NCBI GenBank assembly: GCA_026388655.1
Contig: JAPLJI010000017.1
Location: 1-38,885 of the forward strand
Reading direction: 5' to 3'
DNA length: 38,885 bases
Source: Pseudomonadota bacterium
GTDB taxonomy: Bacteria > Desulfobacterota > JAPLJL01
In this document: positions 25,385-32,929 of the stretch, piece after piece
Layout of the letters: each line of letters opens with the position of its first letter
Numbering within the stretch: the stretch's first letter is position 1
Made by a program: the position numbers and the translations under genes
The notes under the pieces: generated by a model
Told to the model about the DNA's origin: nothing
The model's database searches: none
Seen by the model: only the letters and a program-made list of their open reading frames with translations

Positions 25385-26872
25385 ATGACTAAACGCGAAG
25401 ACAAAACCCGGTACCTCGCGGAATGGATCTCCCGGGTCCGCTTCGAAGACATCCCGGCGCGGGTCATCCGGAAAGCCAAGCTCCAGTTTCTCTCCATCTG
25501 GGCCTCCGCCTTCGCCGGTTCCCTGACCCCGGGGGTCCAGGCCCTGCTGAAAACCGTGGAGGGCTGGAACGAGGGCACCGACTGCACCCTGTTTCCCCCC
25601 GGGAAAAAAACCAGCCTGCGGGGAGCGATCCTTTACAACTCCGGGGCCTCCATCGCCCTGGACTACGACGACTATCTCCTGGCTGCCCACACCGGGGTCT
25701 CGGCGGTGCCGCTGGCCCTGGCGCTCTCGGAAAAGCTCAAGCTGAACGGCCGGGATCTCCTCCTGCTCCAGGTCATCGCCAACGAGGTAGCCGGTCGGAT
25801 CGGGGCCTCGGTCGCCCTCGGCCCCCAGAACGGACAGGCCTGGTCCTTCGTTCACCTGGGTGGAGGAGCGGCGGCGACCTCCCGGGCCCTCGGCCTCGGC
25901 CCGGAGGAAACCGTCAACGCCCTCGGGACGGCCTTTTACCAGTCCACTTTCACCATCTGGCCCGGGTTCATGGGGCCGCACACCAAACTGCTCACCGCCG
26001 GTCTCCCCGCTACCATTGGCGTTTTGGGCGCGGAGCTGGCCCGCTCCGGGTTCACCGGTTCGCCCGAGATCCTCGAGCACCCCATCGGTTTCATCAACTG
26101 CTTCGCCGACATTCCCACCCCGGCGATGATCAGCGGCCTGGGAAAAGCCTGGGTCACCGATACCCTCTGCCTCAAGGTTTATCCCGCCTGCGCCTATGTC
26201 GACCCGGTGGCGGATTGCGTCGAGCAAATCCTGAAGAAGCACCCCGGCGAGATCAAACCCGAACAGGTTGAAGAGGTGGTGGTCTCCGGAGGGATCACCT
26301 CCTTCCTGATGGACGAGCTTTCCTCGCCTTTCACCAGTCCGGAAAAAATCGAGCGGAACCAGGCCACCATCGTTCTCAACTTCAATCTGCCCTACAACGT
26401 GGCGGCCTTACTCCTCGACGGGGAACTCACCCCCCGCCAGCTCACCCTGGAAAGGGCGCGCGATCCGAAAATCTGGGAACTGGCCAAGCGCGTCCGCACC
26501 GTGAACGATCCCCGGGTCGCGCGGGCCCAGCTGAACAGTCTGCTCTCGCTCGAACCCCTGCCCGACCTCAAAACCCTGGCCGGGGGAAATTTCGACCTGG
26601 CCGATTTTCACCTGGAAAAACTCGAGGTGCATTTCAGCGGTCGGGTGGAGATCCGGATGAAGAACGGAAAGGTTTATACTGCCACGCAGGACATTCCTTA
26701 CGGGGCGGCCGGGAGGCCGCTCGAGGAAACCGAGAAACTGATCCGGGAGAAATTCATCCGGGAGGGAACCCCGGTTTTAGGTGAAGCCAGGGTTAACCGC
26801 GCCCTGGAGCTGGTTTCAAATCTCGATCAGCTTTCAGACCTGAGCGAACTGATTTCCAACCTCATCCAATAA
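25385..26872 (+). CDS. MmgE/PrpD family protein
   Basis: A 495-residue protein of the MmgE/PrpD family, which includes 2-methylcitrate dehydratase and cis-aconitate decarboxylase. Family features are AILYNSGASIALDYDDYLLAA (the 'N..  .H..D.DD' region, here ALDYDDY) near residue 80, LLLQVIANEVAGRIGASV near 128, SFVHLGGGAAATSRALGLGP near 155, and the lid-domain LKVYPACAYVDPVADCVEQI near 260. Because substrate use varies widely in this family, no reaction is assigned; no methylcitrate-cycle genes are adjacent. The histidine usual just before the DYDD motif (AHALDYDD) is replaced, but AAHTG follows the motif. The ATG at 25385 has AGAGG upstream. The region after the stop is filled by hairpin repeats. 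Confidence 0.87.
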   Translation: MTKREDKTRYLAEWISRVRFEDIPARVIRKAKLQFLSIWASAFAGSLTPGVQALLKTVEGWNEGTDCTLFPPGKKTSLRGAILYNSGASIALDYDDYLLAAHTGVSAVPLALALSEKLKLNGRDLLLLQVIANEVAGRIGASVALGPQNGQAWSFVHLGGGAAATSRALGLGPEETVNALGTAFYQSTFTIWPGFMGPHTKLLTAGLPATIGVLGAELARSGFTGSPEILEHPIGFINCFADIPTPAMISGLGKAWVTDTLCLKVYPACAYVDPVADCVEQILKKHPGEIKPEQVEEVVVSGGITSFLMDELSSPFTSPEKIERNQATIVLNFNLPYNVAALLLDGELTPRQLTLERARDPKIWELAKRVRTVNDPRVARAQLNSLLSLEPLPDLKTLAGGNFDLADFHLEKLEVHFSGRVEIRMKNGKVYTATQDIPYGAAGRPLEETEKLIREKFIREGTPVLGEARVNRALELVSNLDQLSDLSELISNLIQ

Positions 26873-27047
26873 CAGGGCATTTTTCATTTTGTCACCCTGG
26901 ACCCTTCGCCATTTGTCATCCTGAGCACATTCGCTTCACTCAGTGTAAACTCCGCGAAAGGTCTAAGAAATTCTTCGCTTTGCTTCATAGCTATCTAAAT
27001 TAGAATTTTCGCCCTCACCCTTTCCCTCCCCCCACCAAAATTAAAAA

Positions 27048-27191
27048 GCGACCCCAAGGGTCGCCCTACAATTTATTCCGTTTTCCGCAGGGGAGGAGCT
27101 TGTCCCCTCCCAATATATCGATTTCGCGTTTTCCCGTAAGGGAGGGCTTTATGCCCTCCCGCATTTGGGCGGGGACAAGCCCCGCCCCTAC
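27048..27191. repeat. Cluster of four GC-rich hairpins, two ending in CTAC
   Basis: Hairpin 1: GCGACCC/GGGTCGC (27048-27064) followed by CCTAC. Hairpin 2: GGGAGG/CCTCCC (27091-27111). Hairpin 3: GGGAGGGC/GCCCTCCC (27140-27160). Hairpin 4: GGGCGGGG/CCCCGCCC (27167-27187) followed by CTAC. On the minus strand hairpins 1 and 4 read GTAG then a palindrome, the REP signature. They fill most of the 368-base gap between two convergent genes; upstream of 27048 only degenerate words (GTCATCCTGAGC...) are seen. They may end transcription from both sides. Confidence 0.7.
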
Positions 27192-27240
27192 ACAAATCGT
27201 CCAAAATCCAAAGGGTAAAAATCTTAAAGTGTTATTAGAC

Positions 27241-29862
27241 CTACCGGGCGCAGCGGAACCCGATCATTTCGTACTGGGAGGACGGCTGGCTGAAGTAGAT
27301 GTACCGCATGGAAGTGCGCAAGTGGAGCGCGCCGCTGTTCCACGACCCGCCGCGCAGGACCCGCAAGGAGCCTGAACCCGGCCCCGTGGGATCATTGACG
27401 GGGCTCGAGGCATAATATGTGGCACTGTACCAGTCATTCACCCACTCCCAAACGTTCCCCGCTATGTCATGCAACCCATAACCGTTAACCGGAGAGCCGC
27501 CCACCGGACTCGTATCCTCTTCGAGCGAGCAATAATCCGTGTAGCCTTGGGTGTCATAACTGTATTGCGTATCCGCATAGTAATTCGCGTTCACGCAGGA
27601 GATCGTATCCCCCCAGGGGAAACGCTTTCTGGAGAGTCCTCCCCGCGCGGCATACTCCCACTCCGCCTCCGTGGGCAACCGTCCCCCCTCCCATTGGCAA
27701 TAGGCTTCCGCCTGGCCCCAATTCACATATATCACCGGGTAATTGTCGTAAGTCGCATTTCCATAATAGGAGGCCCGGGAAAAGGAAGAACTGTTTCCGG
27801 GAGCGGTGCACGCCCCGGACGTCACGCAGGCCCGGTATTGCGCATTGCTCACTTCGTGAATGCCGATCTGAAAATCCGAAACGCAAGCATAATGAACCGG
27901 AAGCTCATTTCCGCCCCCGTTGGAAGCCGCGCTCCCCTCGTTGAAAGAATCGCCCATGTAGAAGCAACCGGCGGGGATGGAGGCCATGGTCATGGAATAG
28001 TCACGGAATTTCTGGATCCGGTCGTTGCCGAATTCACTCACATAAATGTTGCCGAACCGGTCGGTGGCAATCCCGACCGGCGAGTTGAACTGCCCGTCAC
28101 CCGTACCGGAACTGCCCCACAGGTTCAGGAGTCCGCCGTCGGATGTGAATTTCTGGACCCGGGAATTGCCGCTGTCGACCACATAGACACTCCTTTCCGA
28201 GTCCACCGCCACCCCGTTGATCGAATCGCTGAACTGCCCGTCGCCCGAACCGCAGCTTCCCCATTTGCCCTGAAAACCACCGGTGGAGGTAAATCTCTGG
28301 ACCCGGCAGTTGCCGTAATCCGTTACATAAACGTAGTTGTCGGAACTCACGGCAATCGCGCTGGGGAAATCAAACTGCCCGTCGGCCGAACCCTGGCTCC
28401 CCCACTTGGTGAGGAAGTTCCCGTTGGAATCAAATTTCTGGATCCGGTAATTACCCCGGTCGGCAACATAGATGTTGCCGGAATTATCCGACGCGATGGA
28501 ATAAAAATATCCGAACTGCCCGTCACCCGTACCGGAACTGCCCCACTTGGTGATGAACACACCATCGGAAGAAAATTTCTGGATCCGGTGATTGTTCTGG
28601 TCCGCGACATAAATGTTGCTCGCGCCATCGATGGCCACTCCCCCGGAAAGGCCAAACTGCCCGTCGCCTGTTCCCGAACTCCCCCACTTGAGGAGGAAAG
28701 TTCCACCGGCGGAGAACTTCTGCACCCGGCTGTTCTGGCTGTCGCCCACATAAACATTACCTTCCGAGTCAACCGCCAGGCCGCCCGGTTCGTTGAACTG
28801 CCCGTCGCCGGAGCCGTTACTGCCCCACTTGAGAACGAATTCCGGCGGGATTTTCTCGGAACCTCCTGAAGTCGTGGCACTTACCTCTTCGGAATAGCCG
28901 GAAGTGCCGTCTTCGTTATAAGCCCTCACCCGGTAGTAATAGATCGCCACGGCGGAAAGTCCATTATCCGGAAAATACATGATGTCCGGCCCGGTGACCT
29001 TGATTTCTTCGTAAGTCCCCCACCCCTCGGATTTCCGCTCCACCAGGAAGCCGTCCTCGTTGTCGGAATTATCCACCCAGTAAAGGCTGATCTCGCTTTC
29101 GGAAATAACGCCCAGGATCAGGTTGGAGGGCGCGGCCGGGACTCCAATGGTGCAATTCCAGGTCGTGGCGCTCACCTCGTTGGAATAATCCGAGATCTCG
29201 GAACCAGCGCCCGCGTACACCCGGTACCAGTAAGTCGTCCCGCAATTGAGACCGGTATGAAAATAATTAACGGAGTCCGTCGTCACCTCGTCCACCTCGG
29301 ACCAGGACCCCGCGCTTCCTTCCGAGACAAGAATCCCGAACTTGTCTTCATTATTGGAATTATCCTGCCAGGAGAGATTGATCTGGGTGGTGGAAACCGG
29401 CGTGGCCGCAAGTCCGGTCGGGGCGGAAGGCGCACCCGGGGATGTAGGTGACAACCTGATTTCCTTTTCCCCCGGATGGCATCCCCAGGTCTGCGTACCA
29501 GTCTCGTAGTCTTGATATCCAGTCATAGTCACGGTAACGGAATACGAGATGGACGAAGTGTCAAAAGAAAAATCGATGCAGCCGCTTCCATCGGTTTCGA
29601 CAATGACATTTTCCCGGCCATTTACCCTGGTATCCGAAGAAATCAGTGTAGTCTTCGCCCCCGGAAGCGGGCCTTCATTCTGGTCGTTAATCACCCGGCC
29701 GCACCACTCGCACTGCGATCCCCCGCTCTGCTGTTTCTTCGCGCATTCCGTCACGCTGTAATTCGATGCTTCCGGGTCGCAGGGGTTATTCCAATTCGTC
29801 GAAGCCGTGCAGGCACCGAACGATAGAAGCATGACCACGATAAAAAACAGGTGAATCCGCAT
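27241..29862 (-). CDS. Lipoprotein with FN3, NHL propeller and FGE/SUMF1-like domains
   Basis: About 873 residues. The lipoprotein signal peptide (MRIHLFFIVVMLLSFGAC) is followed by a Cys-rich start and a carboxypeptidase-regulatory-like domain. Two fibronectin type III domains come next (about 145-235 and 238-330; APSAPTGLAATPVSTTQINL, then VPAAPSNLILG). Six NHL repeats follow (about 337-622), each with KWGSxGxGDGQF, IYVADxxNxRIQKF and similar words. The last 250 residues are a formylglycine-generating-enzyme/SUMF1-like fold (PAGCFYMGD, GGRLPTEAEWEYAARGG, GLHDIAGNVWEWVNDWY, RVLRGGSWNS, IGFRCAR). The cysteine pair used for sulfatase activation is not at the usual place near RGGSW, so this domain is probably a binding module. 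An ATG at 29934 would add 24 repeat-encoded residues before the signal peptide; 29862 is preferred. Confidence 0.88.
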   Translation of the reverse strand: MRIHLFFIVVMLLSFGACTASTNWNNPCDPEASNYSVTECAKKQQSGGSQCEWCGRVINDQNEGPLPGAKTTLISSDTRVNGRENVIVETDGSGCIDFSFDTSSISYSVTVTMTGYQDYETGTQTWGCHPGEKEIRLSPTSPGAPSAPTGLAATPVSTTQINLSWQDNSNNEDKFGILVSEGSAGSWSEVDEVTTDSVNYFHTGLNCGTTYWYRVYAGAGSEISDYSNEVSATTWNCTIGVPAAPSNLILGVISESEISLYWVDNSDNEDGFLVERKSEGWGTYEEIKVTGPDIMYFPDNGLSAVAIYYYRVRAYNEDGTSGYSEEVSATTSGGSEKIPPEFVLKWGSNGSGDGQFNEPGGLAVDSEGNVYVGDSQNSRVQKFSAGGTFLLKWGSSGTGDGQFGLSGGVAIDGASNIYVADQNNHRIQKFSSDGVFITKWGSSGTGDGQFGYFYSIASDNSGNIYVADRGNYRIQKFDSNGNFLTKWGSQGSADGQFDFPSAIAVSSDNYVYVTDYGNCRVQRFTSTGGFQGKWGSCGSGDGQFSDSINGVAVDSERSVYVVDSGNSRVQKFTSDGGLLNLWGSSGTGDGQFNSPVGIATDRFGNIYVSEFGNDRIQKFRDYSMTMASIPAGCFYMGDSFNEGSAASNGGGNELPVHYACVSDFQIGIHEVSNAQYRACVTSGACTAPGNSSSFSRASYYGNATYDNYPVIYVNWGQAEAYCQWEGGRLPTEAEWEYAARGGLSRKRFPWGDTISCVNANYYADTQYSYDTQGYTDYCSLEEDTSPVGGSPVNGYGLHDIAGNVWEWVNDWYSATYYASSPVNDPTGPGSGSLRVLRGGSWNSGALHLRTSMRYIYFSQPSSQYEMIGFRCAR

Positions 29863-29966
29863 TACCCGTCTGAATCCGTTTTCGTCCGTCTGCATCTGGT
29901 TTATCCGTCTGAATCCGCTCTTATCCGTGTTCATCCGCGTTATCTTTTGTATCCGCGTTTATCCGC
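29862..29966. repeat. Degenerate tandem ATCCG-word array
   Basis: About eight spaced copies of ATCCG(T/C) words 11-14 bases apart (TCTGAATCCG, TCTGCATCTG, TTCATCCGCG, TTTATCCGCG). It abuts the 5' end of the FGE-like lipoprotein gene and belongs to the same family as the inverted repeat at 152-235. Confidence 0.6.
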
Positions 29967-29974
29967 GCGAGTTT

Positions 29975-31579
29975 TTAGAACTCAGCTCTCGCTCCCAGGT
30001 AACCCCCGCCTTCCGGATACGCGACTATTTCCGGGGAAATCGCTAATTTTGGACTTGCCAAATTTCCTTCCGCCCGGGCCGGGGCTTTCTCCGCGGGCGC
30101 GGCCAAGAAAGAAACCAGCGACAACACCGCCCCAAAACCAATCACCCCGTAAGAAGCGTAAACATATCTATTGTAACTAACCACAATTTCTTTATTCATG
30201 TTTATCAAATTCTGATTTGCTTCTGCCTCGTATTTTTCCCGAGCATCCCGGGCGGAAAGACTAAATACCCCCAGCAGAACAAGACCGGTAGCGGCAATGT
30301 CTATCCCGCTATATCCGAGCAGGTGCGCCCGCTCCCGACCTGATAATGGAGGCATGAAGATATAAGACAACGTGGCGGTGAGAAAACCGGCCCCGCTTAT
30401 TCCATACAAAGCGTAGCTCTCACCATGCACCTTGTGAAATTCATATTTTCCATCAATTTTATCTTCTTTAAGTATTGCCGGACCTATCATTCCCCCAACG
30501 AGCAAAGTCAACCCGGTGTAATAAAATCCCTTCGCCGTACTTCCCTTCCCCTTCGGCTTGGGCTTGGAAACCCTCGCCACCTCCCGCGGCTTTTCCAGCG
30601 ACTGAAGCGAATACCCGATCGTCCGGCTCTCACCTTCCCGCGCCTCGAAATCCTGGCTATAGCCCTGATAACCAACCAGTGACAATTCCACCCGGTGCGT
30701 CCCCGCCGGAACCATCACTTCGCGCGGCGTGGTCCCCACGCTCCTGCCGTCGATCAGAATCTGTGCTCCATCCGGCGCGCCCTGGACCCTGATGGTCGCC
30801 AACTGCTTTAACCGCGCCTCCATCGAGTTCAACCCCGGCTTCACCGAAACCATAATTTCCTGCGGGGCATACCCTTCCTTCTTCAGCAAGAGCCGATGAT
30901 CTCCGGGCTTGATGTCCTTCACCACCACCGGGCTCACCCCCGCCTGGCCGCCGTCCAGATAAACCTGCGCCTCGACCGGATCAGAGCTCACCTCCAGGCT
31001 TCCCAAAACCGGGGCTACCTTCGCCGGTTTGGCCGGCGCCGGCTTGGGCGGGGCCGCCACACCCCCAACCGCCTCCGCTAAAGCCGCCGAGACCTTGTCA
31101 ATCGAGCCGATCAACTGGTCCAGCTCGCAAGCCGAACAGCGGTCCGACGACATCTTCTCAATTTCCCCGGTCTCCACCCTGGTCATCTGGACGCTAATGA
31201 TATAGGTCTTCCCTAGAAGGGTCACATTCCCCGTCACCATCTTCTCCACCCCGAGCAGCTGGCCGACCTTGACCGCGCACTCCTTCGAGGTGCAATCCGA
31301 GAGTTGGAACCCCTGTTCCTTCATAATCCGTTCCATGTTGTTCCGATCCACCACCCGGAAACGGCCTGTCTTCCAGAGCTGTTCCCGGAGAATATCGGAA
31401 AGAGAGGTCTTGGCCTCCTGGGGAATGCCCGGGGAAAGATCCAGATCCAGAACCGCCAGGAATACCTTTTGCGGCGGGCCGGAAGGCGCCTCCCCTTGCG
31501 CCCAGATCAAATCCGGCCGCAGAACCGAAAAGAGAAAAACGATAGTTACCAGGGTGGAGATTGTTTTGGGTTTTTTCAT
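29975..31579 (-). CDS. CsgG-like/PEGA-domain membrane protein
   Basis: A 534-residue exported protein. A signal peptide (MKKPKTISTLVTIVFLFSVL, cleavage near IWAQ) leads into a CsgG/DUF-type N-terminal domain of about 150 residues: VFLAVLDLDL, SDILREQLWKTGRFRVVDRN, GVEKMVTGNVTLLGKTYIIS. Two PEGA domains follow (about 193-262 and 264-335): GSLEVSSDPVEAQVYLDG and ATIRVQGAPDGAQILIDG, each ending in a KEGY/LVGY motif. The last 180 residues hold about four membrane helices. The N-terminal part resembles proteins that combine several gene products to sense or build envelope structures; the exact role is unknown. It lies just upstream of the FGE-like lipoprotein in the same direction, 112 bases apart, suggesting a pair. 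Confidence 0.82.
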   Translation of the reverse strand: MKKPKTISTLVTIVFLFSVLRPDLIWAQGEAPSGPPQKVFLAVLDLDLSPGIPQEAKTSLSDILREQLWKTGRFRVVDRNNMERIMKEQGFQLSDCTSKECAVKVGQLLGVEKMVTGNVTLLGKTYIISVQMTRVETGEIEKMSSDRCSACELDQLIGSIDKVSAALAEAVGGVAAPPKPAPAKPAKVAPVLGSLEVSSDPVEAQVYLDGGQAGVSPVVVKDIKPGDHRLLLKKEGYAPQEIMVSVKPGLNSMEARLKQLATIRVQGAPDGAQILIDGRSVGTTPREVMVPAGTHRVELSLVGYQGYSQDFEAREGESRTIGYSLQSLEKPREVARVSKPKPKGKGSTAKGFYYTGLTLLVGGMIGPAILKEDKIDGKYEFHKVHGESYALYGISGAGFLTATLSYIFMPPLSGRERAHLLGYSGIDIAATGLVLLGVFSLSARDAREKYEAEANQNLINMNKEIVVSYNRYVYASYGVIGFGAVLSLVSFLAAPAEKAPARAEGNLASPKLAISPEIVAYPEGGGYLGARAEF

Positions 31580-31659
31580 GGATTTATTAAGAACTATTTT
31601 ATGAAATTTTTTTTAAACAATAAAGGAAAATCTTCTCTCAACCTCAAAAACCGTTGATC

Positions 31660-31726
31660 GTCATTCCTGCGGAAGCAGGAATCCAGACGAAAAAACAACT
31701 GGATTCCGCATCAAGTGCGGAATGAC
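31660..31726. repeat. GTCATTCC/GGAATGAC inverted repeat
   Basis: GTCATTCCTGCGGAAGCAGG at the left, ACTGGATTCCGCATC in the middle and GTGCGGAATGAC at the right. It has the same organisation as 32794-32891. It lies in the 340-base gap between the PEGA protein and purQ; the rest of that gap holds the paired-hairpin repeat (31767-31826) and degenerate GGACTTTGGACT words near 31885-31915. Confidence 0.7.
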
Positions 31727-31739
31727 GGAAATAATGTGA

Positions 31740-31852
31740 CCCCGCAGTCAAACCACGGGGATTTTTTTGTAGTCTGCCGATTAATCGGCAGTTTTCAAAA
31801 GCGCCCGATAAATCGGGCAACTACAATTCCAAGGGAAATAATGACCGCTTTT
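31740..31852. repeat. BIME-like paired-hairpin repeat, copy 4 (cleanest)
   Basis: The core spans TTGTAGT (31767-31773) to ACTACAA (31820-31826). Between them are the perfect palindromes CTGCCGATTAATCGGCAG (31774-31791) and GCCCGATAAATCGGGC (31803-31818), joined by a TTTTCAAAAGC bridge. It is preceded by CCCCG...CGGGG and seven Ts, as copy 1 is, and followed by the AAATAATGACCGC tail. This compact copy shows the basic design: GTAG-hairpin, bridge, hairpin-CTAC. Confidence 0.85.
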
Positions 31853-31919
31853 TTCGGATTTAAAGAACTATTCTGAAATTCAGATTGGGGACTTTGGACT
31901 TCGGACTGAGGACTGAAAA

Positions 31920-32726
31920 CTACTTGAAATACTTGATCGCGTTCTTGAAGATCTGAAACCCGTCGCCCTCTTCCTTTAATTTCTTCCCCTGGCGGGAGAG
32001 AAGTTCCTTCTCCCTTTCCCAGTTGGGATGGGAGGTGGAGTAAAGAAAGCGCTCGGGGTGGGGCATCATCCCGAAGATCCTGCCCGTGGGATCGCAGATC
32101 CCGGCGAGGTCCAGGACCGAGCCGTTGGGATTTTCCGGGAAGTTGCCCCGGGCCGGTTTGCCCCTGGAATCGACATATTGGAAGGCGATCTGGTCATTCT
32201 TCTTCAGACTGGAAAGCTCTTTCTCCTCCGCGAAAAATCTTCCCTCCCCGTGCGCGACCGGAAGATAAATCCTTTCAATGCCGGTGGTAAAGACGCATTT
32301 GTCGCTCTTTCCCGCCAGCCAGACCCAGCGGTCCTCGTACTTGCCGGAAAGGTTGAAGGTGAGCGTGACGGTCTGGTTGAGCTCCGGAGTGGGCTGGGGT
32401 AGAAGCCCGGATTTGACCAGGACCTGGAAACCGTTGCAGATCCCGATCACCAGGCGATCTCCGGAAACAAAACCCAGGACCTCATCCCGGAGATTGGCCC
32501 GGATCTTGTTGGCCAGGACCTTGCCCGACCCGAGATCGTCCCCGTAGGAAAACCCGCCCGGAATCGCCAGGACCTGGTAGTCGGAAAGCTTCCTCTCCCC
32601 CGCGATCAGGTCGTTGATATGCACCCGCTCGGCCCGGGCCCCGGCCTGGTTGAAGGCGAACTCCGTCTCCCAGTCGCAGTTGATGCCGTAACCGGTCAAA
32701 ATTAGAGTTTTAGGCTTGGCTGACAT
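31920..32726 (-). CDS. purQ: Phosphoribosylformylglycinamidine synthase, glutaminase subunit PurQ
   Basis: A 268-residue class I glutamine amidotransferase. It supplies ammonia to PurL for the fourth step of purine synthesis. The nucleophile cysteine lies in GICNGFQVLVKSGLLP near residue 98, GGFSYGDDLGSGKVLANK near 55 is the PurQ signature, and the catalytic His-Glu lie in GMMPHPERF near residue 228. The start at 32726 (MSAKPKTLILTGYG) aligns with the family; an ATG at 32777 would add 17 unrelated residues. At 268 residues it is slightly longer than the small PurQ form (about 225-235). It lies 203 bases downstream of purL in the same direction with a repeat between. Function is secure. Confidence 0.95.
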   Translation of the reverse strand: MSAKPKTLILTGYGINCDWETEFAFNQAGARAERVHINDLIAGERKLSDYQVLAIPGGFSYGDDLGSGKVLANKIRANLRDEVLGFVSGDRLVIGICNGFQVLVKSGLLPQPTPELNQTVTLTFNLSGKYEDRWVWLAGKSDKCVFTTGIERIYLPVAHGEGRFFAEEKELSSLKKNDQIAFQYVDSRGKPARGNFPENPNGSVLDLAGICDPTGRIFGMMPHPERFLYSTSHPNWEREKELLSRQGKKLKEEGDGFQIFKNAIKYFK

Positions 32727-32793
32727 CTGTCTAATCCAAAAATCAAAATAAATTCCTTGCCAATCTTGGCTTGGCAAATTTAGCTTTTATTAC

Positions 32794-32891
32794 GTCATTC
32801 CCGCAAAAGCGGGAATCCATACTTTCTCGCTTTTTATCTGACAATATTAGAACCCGTAATAATTCTGGATTCCTGCTTCCGCAGGAATGAC
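32794..32891. repeat. GTCATTCCCGC/GCGGGAAT-type inverted repeat between purL and purQ
   Basis: GTCATTCCCGC AAAAGCGGGAATCC at the left forms a hairpin, and TGGATTCCTGC...GCAGGAATGAC at the right forms the mirror hairpin, with about 50 AT-rich bases between. It is the same family as 31660-31726 and 1126-1223. Confidence 0.75.
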
Positions 32892-32929
32892 AACACAATT
32901 TACAAAAGCGTCTACTCCCAGCCAACTTT

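Noticed and set aside
27048-27191. CRISPR array
   Set aside because: The hairpins differ from each other and there are no regular repeats and spacers of constant length.
27469-28869. Rightward open frame (about 466 codons) opposite the NHL repeats
   Set aside because: Its internal repeats are just the reverse reading of the NHL repeats on the other strand.
31740-31768. Dedicated rightward terminator
   Set aside because: No rightward gene lies upstream. The hairpin and T-run appear to be part of, or a target site for, the adjoining paired-hairpin repeat.
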